Positions 18,624-28,463 are shown, counted from the stretch's first letter. The stretch: 64,000 nucleotides of DNA from Lachnospiraceae bacterium (GCA_016287765.1 JAEEWS010000012.1:6372-70371); one strand, 5' to 3'. A program made the numbers and translations. Notes: generated by a model from the sequence alone, not told the origin.

Positions 18624-18766
18624 CTGTTCTTAGCCTCCTTTGGGACCGTAAGCTTCTCTATGACATCGGCAATATCCGACATGTCGGTGTGAAGGATCGT
18701 TTCTTCAGCCTCTTCCACTTCAAGACTGGGTTGAAACTTTTTTATTTCCTCATCGTAATCGATCAT
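18620..18766 (-). CDS. small acidic protein coupled to the zinc-ribbon TPR gene
   Basis: A 48-residue acidic protein starting MIDYDEEIKKF and containing VEEAEETIL. The start at 18766 follows GGAGAGG with 6-nt spacing; a longer frame running back into valS has no ribosome binding site. It begins 25 nt after the valS stop, and its stop codon overlaps the next start by ATGA. No family is recognised. The tight coupling on its downstream side is the main reason to call it a gene. Confidence 0.6.
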   Translation of the reverse strand: MIDYDEEIKKFQPSLEVEEAEETILHTDMSDIADVIEKLTVPKEAKNR

Positions 18767-18791
18767 ATCAATCCTCTCCGTAAGGGGATCA

Positions 18792-21497
18792 TTACTTTGA
18801 AAGCGCCTTGATCCTCTCTTCAACCTTAGCCATCATGCTTCTGTAGTTTTCCAGCTTGCCCTTTTCTTCATTGATCTTGCTTTCCGGCGCTTTAGAGATA
18901 AATTTCTCATTTGCAAGCATGCCTTCGCAGCGCTTTATCTCACCGGTCAGGCGGTCTTTTTCCTTTGCAAGTCTCTCCAGTTCCTTATCAATGTCAACCA
19001 ACTCGGCAAAAGGAATATAAACAACAGCCTTGGGTAATACGGCAGAAACCGCATCATCCGCAATGCCTTCTCTGTTTTCTTTTACAATGACCTCTGATGC
19101 ATATCCCAGTACGGCAAAGAATTTCTTGTTCTCTTCAAAGATATCTCTGACGCTCTTTTCCGCAGATACCACAAAAACCTCTGCCTTGCGGCCGGGAGCA
19201 ACATTCATGGAAGTTCTTACATCTCTGATACCCTTTACGGCTTCCTTGATCATCTCAATTGCAGTGACCTTCTTTTCAAAGCTGAATTCATCTCTGTATA
19301 CAGGCCACTCGGAAACCATTACGGATTCATTTTCTTCAAGAATGCCCTCTGCTTCCTTAAGGGTACAGAAGATCTCCTCTGTTACGAAAGGCATGTAAGG
19401 ATGTAAAAGCTTAAGAGCATCCGTAAGGACATGTCTTAAGGTCCACATAGCCGCGATCTTTGAATCTCCGTTATCTCCGTAGAGGCGGGGCTTAACCATC
19501 TCAATATACCAGTCGCAGAAATCATCCCAGATGAAGTCATTGATCTTCTGAGCCGCAACTCCGAGTTCGAAGGCGTCCAGATTCTGAGTAACCTCTTTTA
19601 TGCAGGTATTGAGTTTGGAAAGGATCCAGCAATCCGCATCCTCCAGCTTTTTAAGGTCGATATCCGTGCACTTGTGATCCAGACCCGCTTCCTCCATCTG
19701 CTTCATGTTCATCATGATAAAACGGGAAGCATTCCAAACCTTATTTGCAAAGTTTCTGCTTGCCTCTACTCTCTCCCAGTAGAATCGCATGTCATTACCT
19801 GGTGCGTTTCCGGTGATAAGAGTAAATCTCAATGCGTCCGCACCGTACTTGTCTATAACATCAAGAGGATCGATACCGTTGCCCAGTGACTTGCTCATCT
19901 TCCTGCCCTGGGAATCTCTTACCAAACCATGGAAAAGAACGGTATTGAAAGGCTTTTCACCCATATTCTCGTATCCCGAGAATATCATTCTGATAACCCA
20001 GAAAAAGATGATATCGTAACCTGTAACAAGTACATCCGTAGGATAAAAGTACTTGAGATCTTCGGTCTTTTCAGGCCATCCCAAAGTGGAGAAAGGCCAA
20101 AGAGCCGACGAAAACCACGTGTCAAGTGTATCAGGATCCTGTGTCAATTTTGTGCCACCGCACTTAGGACACTTGTGAGGTGCATTTTCAGTCTTTTCTA
20201 CAATTATCTCCCCGCAATCCTCGCAATAATAAGCAGGGATCCTGTGACCCCACCAAAGCTGACGTGATATACACCAGTCCTTGATATTATCGGTCCAGTT
20301 GTAGTAGGTCTTTTCCATTCTTTCGGGAATGAGCTTGATATCTCCGTTCTTAACAGCCTCTACCGCAGGCTTGATAAGCTCATCCATCTTTACGAACCAC
20401 TGTTTTTTGATCAGAGGTTCTACAGTTGTCTTACAGCGGTCATGGGTACCTACATTATGGGAATAATCCTCTATGCGCACCAGAAGTCCCATCTCATCCA
20501 GTTCTTTTACTATCAGGTCACGGGCTTCATATCTGTCCATACCCTTAAACTTGCCGCCGTTTTCATTGATGGTGGCGTCATCGTTAAGGATATTGATCTC
20601 GGGAAGGTTATGACGTTTACCTACCTCAAAGTCGTTAGGATCATGTGCGGGTGTGATCTTAACCACGCCTGTTCCGAAATCCATCTCTACATATGGATCG
20701 GCGATGATGGGGATCTTTCTGTCAACAAAAGGAAGCCATACGAACCTGCCGACTATATCCTTATAGCGATCGTCATCAGGGTTAACCGCAACTGCCGTAT
20801 CACCCAGCATGGTTTCGGGTCTTGTTGTTGCAAACTCAAGGAAACGGCTCTTGCTGATGCTGCCGTCATCCTCGATCAAAGGATATTTGATGTGCCAGAA
20901 ATGTCCTGCCTGATCCTCATATTCAACTTCCGCATCGGAAATGGAAGTCTTACATACAGGACACCAGTTAACGATCCTTGATCCCTTATAGATCATGCCT
21001 TTTTTGTAAAGGTTTACAAATACTTCCTCGACTGCCTTGTTGCAGCCCTCATCCATTGTAAATCTCTCTCTGTCCCAGTCGCAGGAAGATCCCAGCTTTT
21101 TAAGCTGCTCAACGATCCTTCCGCCATACTGTGCTCTCCACTCCCAGGCTCTCTTCAGGAAGCCTTCTCTTCCCAGGTCGTGTTTATCTATGCCCTCTTT
21201 TTTAAGGGTTTCGATGATCTTTACTTCCGTAGCGATGGAAGCATGATCGGTGCCGGGCTGCCAAAGAGCGTTATATCCCTGCATTCTCTTGTATCTGATG
21301 AGGATATCCTGCATAGTGTTATCAAGAGCATGACCCATATGCAGCTGACCTGTGATATTCGGCGGCGGTATAACGATGGTAAAAGGTTTCTTCTTAGGAT
21401 CCGGCTCCGCATGGAAGTACTTCTTATCGATCCATTTTTTGTAAAGTCGATCCTCTATCTGTTTGGGATCGTAATTTTTTTCAAGTTCCTTGTTCAT
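18792..21497 (-). CDS. valS: valyl-tRNA synthetase
   Basis: A 901-residue class I synthetase of normal length. The HIGH-type motif is HMGH at 53-56, within PPPNITGQLHMGHALDN. The KMSKS motif (GRKMSKSLGNG) lies in the C-terminal half. The editing domain and the C-terminal coiled-coil arm (from about 830) are present. It charges tRNA-Val and hydrolyses mischarged Thr. AAAGGAT precedes the ATG. Only 62 nt separate it from the upstream coiled-coil gene, too little for a T-box leader, so it may be read through from the uncharacterised cluster upstream. Confidence 0.97.
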   Translation of the reverse strand: MNKELEKNYDPKQIEDRLYKKWIDKKYFHAEPDPKKKPFTIVIPPPNITGQLHMGHALDNTMQDILIRYKRMQGYNALWQPGTDHASIATEVKIIETLKKEGIDKHDLGREGFLKRAWEWRAQYGGRIVEQLKKLGSSCDWDRERFTMDEGCNKAVEEVFVNLYKKGMIYKGSRIVNWCPVCKTSISDAEVEYEDQAGHFWHIKYPLIEDDGSISKSRFLEFATTRPETMLGDTAVAVNPDDDRYKDIVGRFVWLPFVDRKIPIIADPYVEMDFGTGVVKITPAHDPNDFEVGKRHNLPEINILNDDATINENGGKFKGMDRYEARDLIVKELDEMGLLVRIEDYSHNVGTHDRCKTTVEPLIKKQWFVKMDELIKPAVEAVKNGDIKLIPERMEKTYYNWTDNIKDWCISRQLWWGHRIPAYYCEDCGEIIVEKTENAPHKCPKCGGTKLTQDPDTLDTWFSSALWPFSTLGWPEKTEDLKYFYPTDVLVTGYDIIFFWVIRMIFSGYENMGEKPFNTVLFHGLVRDSQGRKMSKSLGNGIDPLDVIDKYGADALRFTLITGNAPGNDMRFYWERVEASRNFANKVWNASRFIMMNMKQMEEAGLDHKCTDIDLKKLEDADCWILSKLNTCIKEVTQNLDAFELGVAAQKINDFIWDDFCDWYIEMVKPRLYGDNGDSKIAAMWTLRHVLTDALKLLHPYMPFVTEEIFCTLKEAEGILEENESVMVSEWPVYRDEFSFEKKVTAIEMIKEAVKGIRDVRTSMNVAPGRKAEVFVVSAEKSVRDIFEENKKFFAVLGYASEVIVKENREGIADDAVSAVLPKAVVYIPFAELVDIDKELERLAKEKDRLTGEIKRCEGMLANEKFISKAPESKINEEKGKLENYRSMMAKVEERIKALSK

Positions 21498-21559
21498 ATA
21501 TATTTATCCTTTCAAGATTATCTTTCGTACCCCTTAAAATTAGTTATTTTAACAAAGGA

Positions 21560-22723
21560 TCACTCATTCGTCAATCCGTACCTCTCCATAACCATGCGGG
21601 TTTCGATCTCATATTCCTTGTGCTTGACCACAAAGCTCTTAAGAGCCAGTACAGCACTCTTCTTTTGCTGGTTATTGTAGTCTATGGTCTTCCTCAGTTT
21701 CTGCCTTCGAACATTCAGCCTGTGTCTGACTTCCACCATTTCACCGGCATCCACCAACGCTTCGCACTGATACAGCCATATTCCCGCATCGGCTACACCG
21801 CAGGCTTTAAGCCTGTTTTTAAGATCATTGTCATAAAATTCAATAAGCTGCTCCGCTTTTTTGAATCTTTTTTCTTCTTCCACTATCCTGTTGTACTCCA
21901 CCCAGTTATACTTCAGATCTTCGGAGCCTGTGACATGATATTTTTCGCAATTGTAATCCAGCACGTTTGTAACATTCACAAACTTGATCTTTGTCTTATT
22001 GATGAGAGTAATGGCTCTTCCAAGCTTTGCCTCGTTCACCTTAAGGTCTGCCAGGGTCTTTCTGTGGACCAGGAAAAAATACCCGGCACAAAAAGCTCCG
22101 AAAAGCACCACCAGTGCAAAGACAAAGGTCACATCACTTTCGGTCTTTATCCTTGCCACGATCAGGGCTATCAATGCCACTACAATAAAGACTGTGGCCA
22201 TCACAAGTATTTTTCTGTTAAACTCGGTTTTCGATATGGCCCCGTTTATCTTTCTGTCCAGTGAATCCCTTTCGTCTTCCAGGACCTTAAGATCCTGCTC
22301 CACAAGGCCTTTATACATCTCGTTTTCTCTTAATTTCTTGATCTCATCCTCTATCCTGTCCTCTTCCTGCTCTATGGCATATCTCTGCGCGACAGTGATC
22401 TTGGGAGGAGTGTGCTGCATGGCGAGCCGTTCTTTGTTGAGATTGATGATCCTGTTGGCGCTTTCGTTGATCTCGCCCCGTTCTTCCTTTCCCACCGCAT
22501 CAATCTTCTGTATATCGGAAAGATAGCCGGTCACTACTTCATATTCCTTACGGGATTCAAGTATCTGCTTGTCCGCAGCGGTGATGATCTCGCAATTACT
22601 TTCCAAAAAGGCCATCCTGGCCTGTCTGTCATTAAAAGCACCTTCGGTGATCTTACGGTCATCATTATTCCTCACCGCTTCATTTTTCACTTTTCTTTTT
22701 TTAAAAAGATTGAAAAATCCCAT
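21560..22723 (-). CDS. two-TM coiled-coil protein of unknown function
   Basis: A 387-residue protein without a recognised family. Residues 1-165 are basic at the start and then strongly heptad-like (coiled coil around 85-165). Two membrane helices follow closely (about 172-190 and 198-219) with a very short external loop, and a second charged helical region fills 220-387. Both ends would face the cytoplasm, as in a membrane tether with cytosolic arms. It is the fourth gene of a tight run (15 nt after the helical-repeat gene) and directly precedes valS. It most probably acts with the Hsp70-like protein and the giant protein upstream (inference from context). Confidence 0.72.
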   Translation of the reverse strand: MGFFNLFKKRKVKNEAVRNNDDRKITEGAFNDRQARMAFLESNCEIITAADKQILESRKEYEVVTGYLSDIQKIDAVGKEERGEINESANRIINLNKERLAMQHTPPKITVAQRYAIEQEEDRIEDEIKKLRENEMYKGLVEQDLKVLEDERDSLDRKINGAISKTEFNRKILVMATVFIVVALIALIVARIKTESDVTFVFALVVLFGAFCAGYFFLVHRKTLADLKVNEAKLGRAITLINKTKIKFVNVTNVLDYNCEKYHVTGSEDLKYNWVEYNRIVEEEKRFKKAEQLIEFYDNDLKNRLKACGVADAGIWLYQCEALVDAGEMVEVRHRLNVRRQKLRKTIDYNNQQKKSAVLALKSFVVKHKEYEIETRMVMERYGLTNE

Positions 22724-22738
22724 ACTGATCCGTTTCCG

Positions 22739-23575
22739 TTATTCGTTGTATTTAATGTATTGTTCTTTCATTTCGTCAGTCATCTTTTTTACGGTTGCGT
22801 AAAACTCGGTCACCCGCCCGGTCTTTAAAAGCCTTTCAGCTTCCCTGAGTTCGTACAGTTCCGCCTCATCCGAAGCTTCCAGTTCCGTGTGCAATACAGC
22901 ACTGTTCAGCCATGTGGCCGTATCCTCGGATATATCATAGACCTCCATTGCCGTCTTGTATTCCTCGTTCTTTTCACCGAACTTAAGAGCCAGAAGATAG
23001 GATTTTAAAGACTCCTCCCGATTATTCATTTCATAGGCCATCCTGAAGCATTCCGCTGCCCTGTCAAAGCCCTCGGTGTGGAGTAAAGCTATGCCCATAT
23101 TGTGATATATATCTCCCAGGTTCTCACTGCTGATGCCAAGGCTTCCAGCATCCTTCACAAGGCTTCTGTAATTAAAAACCGCATTTTTGTAGTTTTCCAG
23201 AGCCAGATAACTGTCAGCCTTGTTTTTGATCCTGATCCATTTTTCACTGCGCTCGGCTCTTGACAGTTCCTCGGCAAATTCCTCTATCTCTTCCCTTACC
23301 AGATAATCGCAGGAGCAAAAGCACACCGTGGCCAGATCCTTTAAAGGCGCATCCCTTTCTATGCAATCGGCCAGAAGATTTGCCCTTTCCTTAAGCCCCA
23401 GTTCTTCATCGATAAAGTTGGGCAGGTCCCTGTCATAGAGAAAATCCTCGCAAAGTTCCGGATTCTTGATTATGCAATAGCACAGTTCCTCTATGGAATG
23501 TATGCTCAGCTTCGAATTCTTCAGCAAATATGATCTTTTTGAATAGTTACCCACGGTAACAATCATCTTGCCCAT
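22739..23575 (-). CDS. TPR-like helical repeat protein of unknown function
   Basis: A 278-residue cytoplasmic protein, all helical. The middle part (about 130-215) reads like TPR units, for example YKNAVFNYRSLVKDAG, ENLGDIYHNMGIALLHTEG and FDRAAECFRMAYEMN. The ATG at 23575 is preferred because AAAGGA lies 9 nt upstream, whereas the first in-frame ATG abuts that box. It starts 14 nt after the Hsp70-like gene. No enzyme motif is visible. TPR proteins beside an Hsp70 fold often act as co-chaperones or scaffolds, but here that is inference only. Confidence 0.72.
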   Translation of the reverse strand: MGKMIVTVGNYSKRSYLLKNSKLSIHSIEELCYCIIKNPELCEDFLYDRDLPNFIDEELGLKERANLLADCIERDAPLKDLATVCFCSCDYLVREEIEEFAEELSRAERSEKWIRIKNKADSYLALENYKNAVFNYRSLVKDAGSLGISSENLGDIYHNMGIALLHTEGFDRAAECFRMAYEMNNREESLKSYLLALKFGEKNEEYKTAMEVYDISEDTATWLNSAVLHTELEASDEAELYELREAERLLKTGRVTEFYATVKKMTDEMKEQYIKYNE

Positions 23576-23589
23576 ATGTGTCATTCCTT

Positions 23590-24831
23590 TTACAACATTA
23601 TAGTCTGTTCACACACTCTGTAGCTTGCGGGATAAAGATCTCCGAAGCCCAGATCTCTCACCTTGATCACCAAGGTTTTGATATCAACAAATCTGACGGT
23701 TATTTCAAGCCTGTTGGTCTTGTTCTCCCTGTGCAAAAGTCCTTCGAGAGGGAAGTTTACGGCCTCTGTCCGGCCGTTTCTCAAGTCCTTTATCCTGAAT
23801 ACTATACGATCCGTATTGTCCGGTATCAGGTAGATCCTTCCTGCGGCCTTTTCCAGAAGGCATCCGGAACTTATAAGCGGAACCGCATCTATGACCGCAT
23901 CCTTGTAGCATTCCACGGAAACGCTGTGGAACACTTCACCGTCACTTAAAAAATCGTCTTTAGTCCTCTCGTTCAATGCCCTGTAACATGCCCCCGAGGA
24001 ATAAAGATTCTGTCCGGAAAAGATCTTCATGCTGGCCGAGGCATATTTTCTCAGGACGTTTTTGATCTTGTCGTCCTCAGCCATCTTTCCGGTAACATAC
24101 ATGCAATTTATGTTTCTGCCCTGTTTCAGAACAAGACTCACCACATTTTCGAAAGCTTCCGCCTTTTTATCGCTGTCGGAAATATCCCGGATGTTGTTTC
24201 CCAGGATTCCGGTATTTTCAAGCCTTTCAACATAAGCCGGAAAACCCATTCCCCTGTCGGAAGGATTGTAAAAGCAGACCTCTGTCCCTCCCGTATCCGA
24301 ATCGATCTCCACTGCCCGCTGCCTTCTTCGCAGTTCATCGGAACCTATCATGTATCTTAAAAAGGCATTGGCATGATTTATGATAAAGAAACGGTCTCTT
24401 TCAAATCCAAGCTTGATCAGGGCTTCTCCGATCCTTCTCTCATCCCCCGGATTCATTCTTTCACCGGTAACGCATATTCTTAAGAAAGATGCACCGGCAA
24501 AGCATTTCCTTACGGAACTCAGGACGTCTCCGATAAAGCCCGCCAAAAGATCCGTAGCATCGTATTCACGGCCGTTCACTTCCACCTTTTCTTTTACGTT
24601 CTGCCCATAAAGCAGGGACACTCCGTTGCAGCCGTCACAAATGCTCCGGGCTATCCCCTCGTGTCCGGCTATATAAGTCCCGTCCTTCAATGGCACCACA
24701 AAAAGAGGTATACGTTCGCCATCCGATTTCCCCGGTACCGAAAAGCTTTTGGTGGAGTGCTCTTCCTCGTTCCAAAGGCCTATATATACCTCTTTTTCAT
24801 AAAAATCCATTCCAAGTACTAATGAAGCCAT
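23590..24831 (-). CDS. degenerate Hsp70/actin-fold (ASKHA) protein, DUF5716-like
   Basis: A 413-residue protein whose layout follows the Hsp70 nucleotide-binding domain. Residues 4-20 resemble phosphate-1 (LVLGMDFYEKEVYIGLW, Asp9). INHANAFLRYMIG (151-163) resembles connect-1, and DSDTGGTEVCFY (177-188) resembles phosphate-2. MYVTGKMAEDDKIKNVL (244-260) resembles the adenosine motif, and LYSSGACYRAL resembles connect-2. The canonical DxGTT threonines are missing from phosphate-1, so ATP hydrolysis may be weak or lost. The last ~120 residues are beta-rich. I recall this as the Lachnospiraceae family catalogued as DUF5716, next to DUF5717; an HMM search should confirm the name. Spacing to the giant gene upstream is 21 nt. 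Confidence 0.72.
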   Translation of the reverse strand: MASLVLGMDFYEKEVYIGLWNEEEHSTKSFSVPGKSDGERIPLFVVPLKDGTYIAGHEGIARSICDGCNGVSLLYGQNVKEKVEVNGREYDATDLLAGFIGDVLSSVRKCFAGASFLRICVTGERMNPGDERRIGEALIKLGFERDRFFIINHANAFLRYMIGSDELRRRQRAVEIDSDTGGTEVCFYNPSDRGMGFPAYVERLENTGILGNNIRDISDSDKKAEAFENVVSLVLKQGRNINCMYVTGKMAEDDKIKNVLRKYASASMKIFSGQNLYSSGACYRALNERTKDDFLSDGEVFHSVSVECYKDAVIDAVPLISSGCLLEKAAGRIYLIPDNTDRIVFRIKDLRNGRTEAVNFPLEGLLHRENKTNRLEITVRFVDIKTLVIKVRDLGFGDLYPASYRVCEQTIML

Positions 24832-24852
24832 CTCTTAACCCCTGAATCATGA

Positions 24853-27800
24853 TCACAACGGTTTAAAATGCCTCTTTATGGCATATTCCGTCAGGTAATA
24901 CTGCTCAAGATACTGCAGTACCGTCTTGTCATCCTTAAGTTCCGCCGCGATCAAAATATTGTTTATCTTGTTATACTTCGTGCCCGTTCCTCCGCCTATG
25001 GAATCCTCAAGATAAGTGATAGATCTGCTTTCGGTGATCTCCTCACCCTCACCGTCGGACTCAGTGATGAAGTATTGAAGCACTTCCCCGTAGAAAAGTA
25101 TAAATTCTTTGGTAAATATACCGTATCCCACATCGGGCATTACTTCCACCGCAAATTCCTTGCCCTTGTCATAAGAATAGTGGATATACACCACCTTTTT
25201 GGGATTGGTCCTGTATTCTATATAACATCTCTCCAAAAGGCTCTCCGGCAGGGAAAGCTTGTTCGAAAAATCCTTAAAGAAAGCATAGAATACTTTTTTC
25301 TGAAGGAGCTGTCTTATGTGAGAATCCGCAAATTCTTTTTCATCAGCGGTAAGATACTCCTTTTCGCTGTAATACTTTAAAAGTGCCAGTATGCCTATCC
25401 TGCTGTTTTCAAGGGAAGGATCGTTTCTTAATACCTCAAAAAATTCTCCTTCCGTCAATCTTCCGCACACAAAATATTTATATGCCGTATATGAGATGAA
25501 AGCTCTTACCAGCTTCCTGTTATTATTCTTGTAATAGTAACTCTTAAATACGGAAAATGTGTTTTCAACATAGCTTTCCGTAAATAAGATCTGAGCCAGG
25601 AGGTTTTCTTCCAGTTTTAAAGTATCGATGTTTGCTTCCTTGGCCGCATTCCAGATCTCATACATTTCAAGAGTCGTGCCGTTGAAATTGTCTACTATAT
25701 ACTTTAAAAGCCTGTCATCAACGGAACCGTTTCTGAAAGCGAAATGACTCATGGCCACTATGCTGTCCTTGTCCTTTTCGCTGTTCTTGCCGTCAATGGC
25801 ATTAAGGCAAAGCTTAGACAGTCTCTTAATTGACAGTTTTTCACAGCCAAACTCGTTTACATACTCTATGACCTTATCATACATTCCTCTCACGATCATG
25901 AGCTCGATCACCCTGTTACGGTTTTCTGCATCCAGCATGGTGACATTCACGTCCATGAGATAGGCCTCAAGAAGCTCGCCCTCATAGTTGTCATAGTAAT
26001 ATTCCGCCAGTTTAAAACAGCACATGTTGGCCATTTCGGGCTTAAGCGTTCTAATGCCGGAGATCTGTTTGAGCAGAGATATATAGGAATCCTCACTCTG
26101 ATTGTATCTCTGATTCTTCTCCCACATGTACAATAATAACCTGGGATTGTTTGCCCCCGCATCATAACAGTCCGCAAGGATATCCTGCATATGAAGATAT
26201 CTGGTGCATTTTCCTCCGTCCCTGAGCAGATACCGGTTGCCTTCCTTATCCTCCAGCCAACAGGTGCAGGATTCGGTATAAAGCATCACATCCGCACAAT
26301 TGTTGTTTATAGGATATCTGTTTTCCTCTTTTTCCTGACTGTTGGTCACCAATACATGTGTAAAAGAACCGTTGGGTATTTCCACGCGATAGGTAAAAAG
26401 CACGTCGGGAACACAGTTTACAAGATCGCTGTCCAGCATATTTCTGTTCAGCACATCCGCATATATTACGGCAAGATTTTTATTTATCTTTCTGTTTTTA
26501 AGAGAATTGACCGCGAACTGCTCGATGTTCTTTAAGTAGGCTCTGTATATGGCTTTGTTTTCCTCTTTGTCCCTTACTGCGGTTGCGTACAGGATAGCCA
26601 TTCTGTCTTCCGGCAATACGGAATTGTATCCGAAATACAAAAGCACCGGCTGATCGATGGGCTCGTTGCAGTCCTCTCCGTAAGTGAACATGTAGTACTC
26701 AAATATATTGGTAAGACTGAGCTGTGCCTCCACAGCATCTTTAAAATAAACGTGGTATTTGGAGTCTCTCAGATCCAGATATACGATCTTGTTGCATATG
26801 GCTGTGAGCAGATCCTTGTCACTACTTTCCTCGTATAATTTTCTTAAAACCTTGAGCTGAAGCGCATCGCAGTTTTCGTTGCCACGGCAGCGATAAACAA
26901 ATTCCGTGAGGACCTGCTCCGTCATCATGTTGTAATCCATCATGAAAAGCACTATCCGGCATTCGGTTTTTCCGGCTTTTCCCAAAAGTCTGGGATCATT
27001 CCTGACCATTATTCCTGCTTCGCTTAAAAGCAGAGAACTGTTGTTTCCGGTCTCCAGCAATTCTGTAACATATTCAAATCTGCGCTTATAATTCTCCCTC
27101 AGTGCAGGGCTTAAATGCATGTACATAAGGAGTAAAAGCGCATCACTGTGATCGGATTCATAGGCTGCCCTGATGACATCGGAATTTGCTTTTCTTATGT
27201 CCGGAGTGCCTATCATAAGAGCTTCTATAAAGAGGATGATAAGATACAGATACCTGTCTTCCGACTCATATCTGTTCTTTTTAAGAAGCATCATGGACAT
27301 GATCTCTTCCTTAAGGGGCGAATTGTCCTCAAATACTGTAAGGTAGGCTCTGTATATGGGCAGGATCTCTTTAAGTCTTACTGTTGTTTTTTCCTCTTCT
27401 TCGGCATATTCCTTATCCAGATAATGCTCCAGTGTCTCTGTGAGCTTTATGGATTCTGTCAGAAACACGGGAAGTTCCATTCTTCCGCATCTGTATCCCA
27501 CCAGATGATCTGCCAGGCTAAGTACGTACCTTTTAACAGTCCGATCCCTCTGCTTCTTTTTTTCGTTCTTATCAATGACCTTGCAGGTCAAGGGTATCTT
27601 TACTTCGTGGAGCGCGTTGTATATCTTTATCTCCCCAAATCTTGTACCGGGGCCTTTACCTTCAAGATCCGTAATTATCCTGAGTTCAAAGCGGCCGTTT
27701 ACAAAATCCGAATTTTCGATCACAGTTTTCGATGGGGTAACAAAATCTGCGGAAACTTCAACGTGAAGTCTAAGATAACCCCAGGAGTTTTTGGTGATGA

Positions 27801-28440
27801 GGATCTTGTCCATAAAGCTTATGGCTTCTGTTTCCGTGGATATCTCCGAAGTACCAACGAAGAAAGAACATTCTGCTTTCTTTTTGCGGGAAAACAGGAA
27901 TTCCTCAAGAGCCATATTCCTGTCAGGAGATGCTTTAAGCGTCTCATAGACGCACTTCAGCGATTCATCATTTTTAATAACGGCATCATAAAAGGGTTTG
28001 CTGTCGAAAAGCTCCAGAGCTTCATTCCAATTGGCCTGAGCAAGACTCTGAAAGCTGAAGAAATTGTTGATCCTTCCGATGGAACTGCTACAGGTAGTTC
28101 CCAGAACGGAAACGTAAAAGGGTAACTGGCGTTCGCCGCAATCGCTTACGATATTGATCCGGCCTTCGGTCCTTTCTCCCTGTTCCATGTGTGTACAATT
28201 GACACTGAATAAAATTTCATTGGAAGTCCCGCTGAAGCTTTCAGTTTTAAGCTTAAGCACATTGGATGAACTGTAGATGACTCCCTTCATCTGGGTATTG
28301 GCAGAATTGGAGATTACAAAAGAACCGCTCTGAACCTCCCCTGCGCTTACAAAAAGACTCAATGCATCATGGGAAAGAACTATCTCCGGTTGTTCGTACT
28401 CGAATATTCCTTTCGAAAGTCTCTCGATCTTTTCCTTCAT
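24853..28440 (-). CDS. giant cytoplasmic protein with two beta domains and helical repeats, DUF5717-like
   Basis: A 1,195-residue protein without signal peptide or membrane helix. Two beta-sandwich-like segments (about residues 15-115 and 185-300) carry the pattern of Ig/ASH-type modules, each ending in an NIVSDCGERQLPFYVSVLG-like strand pair. About 850 residues of irregular helical repeats follow, rich in Tyr, Leu and Glu. The ATG at 28440 is chosen over a GTG four codons upstream. It is the first gene of the run giant protein / Hsp70-like / TPR / coiled-coil. I believe it belongs to the DUF5717 family. The function is unknown; the shape suggests a large scaffold. Confidence 0.72.
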   Translation of the reverse strand: MKEKIERLSKGIFEYEQPEIVLSHDALSLFVSAGEVQSGSFVISNSANTQMKGVIYSSSNVLKLKTESFSGTSNEILFSVNCTHMEQGERTEGRINIVSDCGERQLPFYVSVLGTTCSSSIGRINNFFSFQSLAQANWNEALELFDSKPFYDAVIKNDESLKCVYETLKASPDRNMALEEFLFSRKKKAECSFFVGTSEISTETEAISFMDKILITKNSWGYLRLHVEVSADFVTPSKTVIENSDFVNGRFELRIITDLEGKGPGTRFGEIKIYNALHEVKIPLTCKVIDKNEKKKQRDRTVKRYVLSLADHLVGYRCGRMELPVFLTESIKLTETLEHYLDKEYAEEEEKTTVRLKEILPIYRAYLTVFEDNSPLKEEIMSMMLLKKNRYESEDRYLYLIILFIEALMIGTPDIRKANSDVIRAAYESDHSDALLLLMYMHLSPALRENYKRRFEYVTELLETGNNSSLLLSEAGIMVRNDPRLLGKAGKTECRIVLFMMDYNMMTEQVLTEFVYRCRGNENCDALQLKVLRKLYEESSDKDLLTAICNKIVYLDLRDSKYHVYFKDAVEAQLSLTNIFEYYMFTYGEDCNEPIDQPVLLYFGYNSVLPEDRMAILYATAVRDKEENKAIYRAYLKNIEQFAVNSLKNRKINKNLAVIYADVLNRNMLDSDLVNCVPDVLFTYRVEIPNGSFTHVLVTNSQEKEENRYPINNNCADVMLYTESCTCWLEDKEGNRYLLRDGGKCTRYLHMQDILADCYDAGANNPRLLLYMWEKNQRYNQSEDSYISLLKQISGIRTLKPEMANMCCFKLAEYYYDNYEGELLEAYLMDVNVTMLDAENRNRVIELMIVRGMYDKVIEYVNEFGCEKLSIKRLSKLCLNAIDGKNSEKDKDSIVAMSHFAFRNGSVDDRLLKYIVDNFNGTTLEMYEIWNAAKEANIDTLKLEENLLAQILFTESYVENTFSVFKSYYYKNNNRKLVRAFISYTAYKYFVCGRLTEGEFFEVLRNDPSLENSRIGILALLKYYSEKEYLTADEKEFADSHIRQLLQKKVFYAFFKDFSNKLSLPESLLERCYIEYRTNPKKVVYIHYSYDKGKEFAVEVMPDVGYGIFTKEFILFYGEVLQYFITESDGEGEEITESRSITYLEDSIGGGTGTKYNKINNILIAAELKDDKTVLQYLEQYYLTEYAIKRHFKPL

Positions 28441-28463
28441 AATACCCCACACACAATTTTAAA

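Noticed and set aside
21498..21559. T-box riboswitch for valS
   Set aside because: The 62-nt spacer is too short and has no specifier stem or T-box sequence; only an AT-rich TTAAAAT/ATTTTAA palindrome is present.
27148..28125. 325-codon plus-strand frame opposite the giant gene
   Set aside because: It is a shadow of the opposite strand: no ribosome binding site, low-complexity translation and no recognisable domain.
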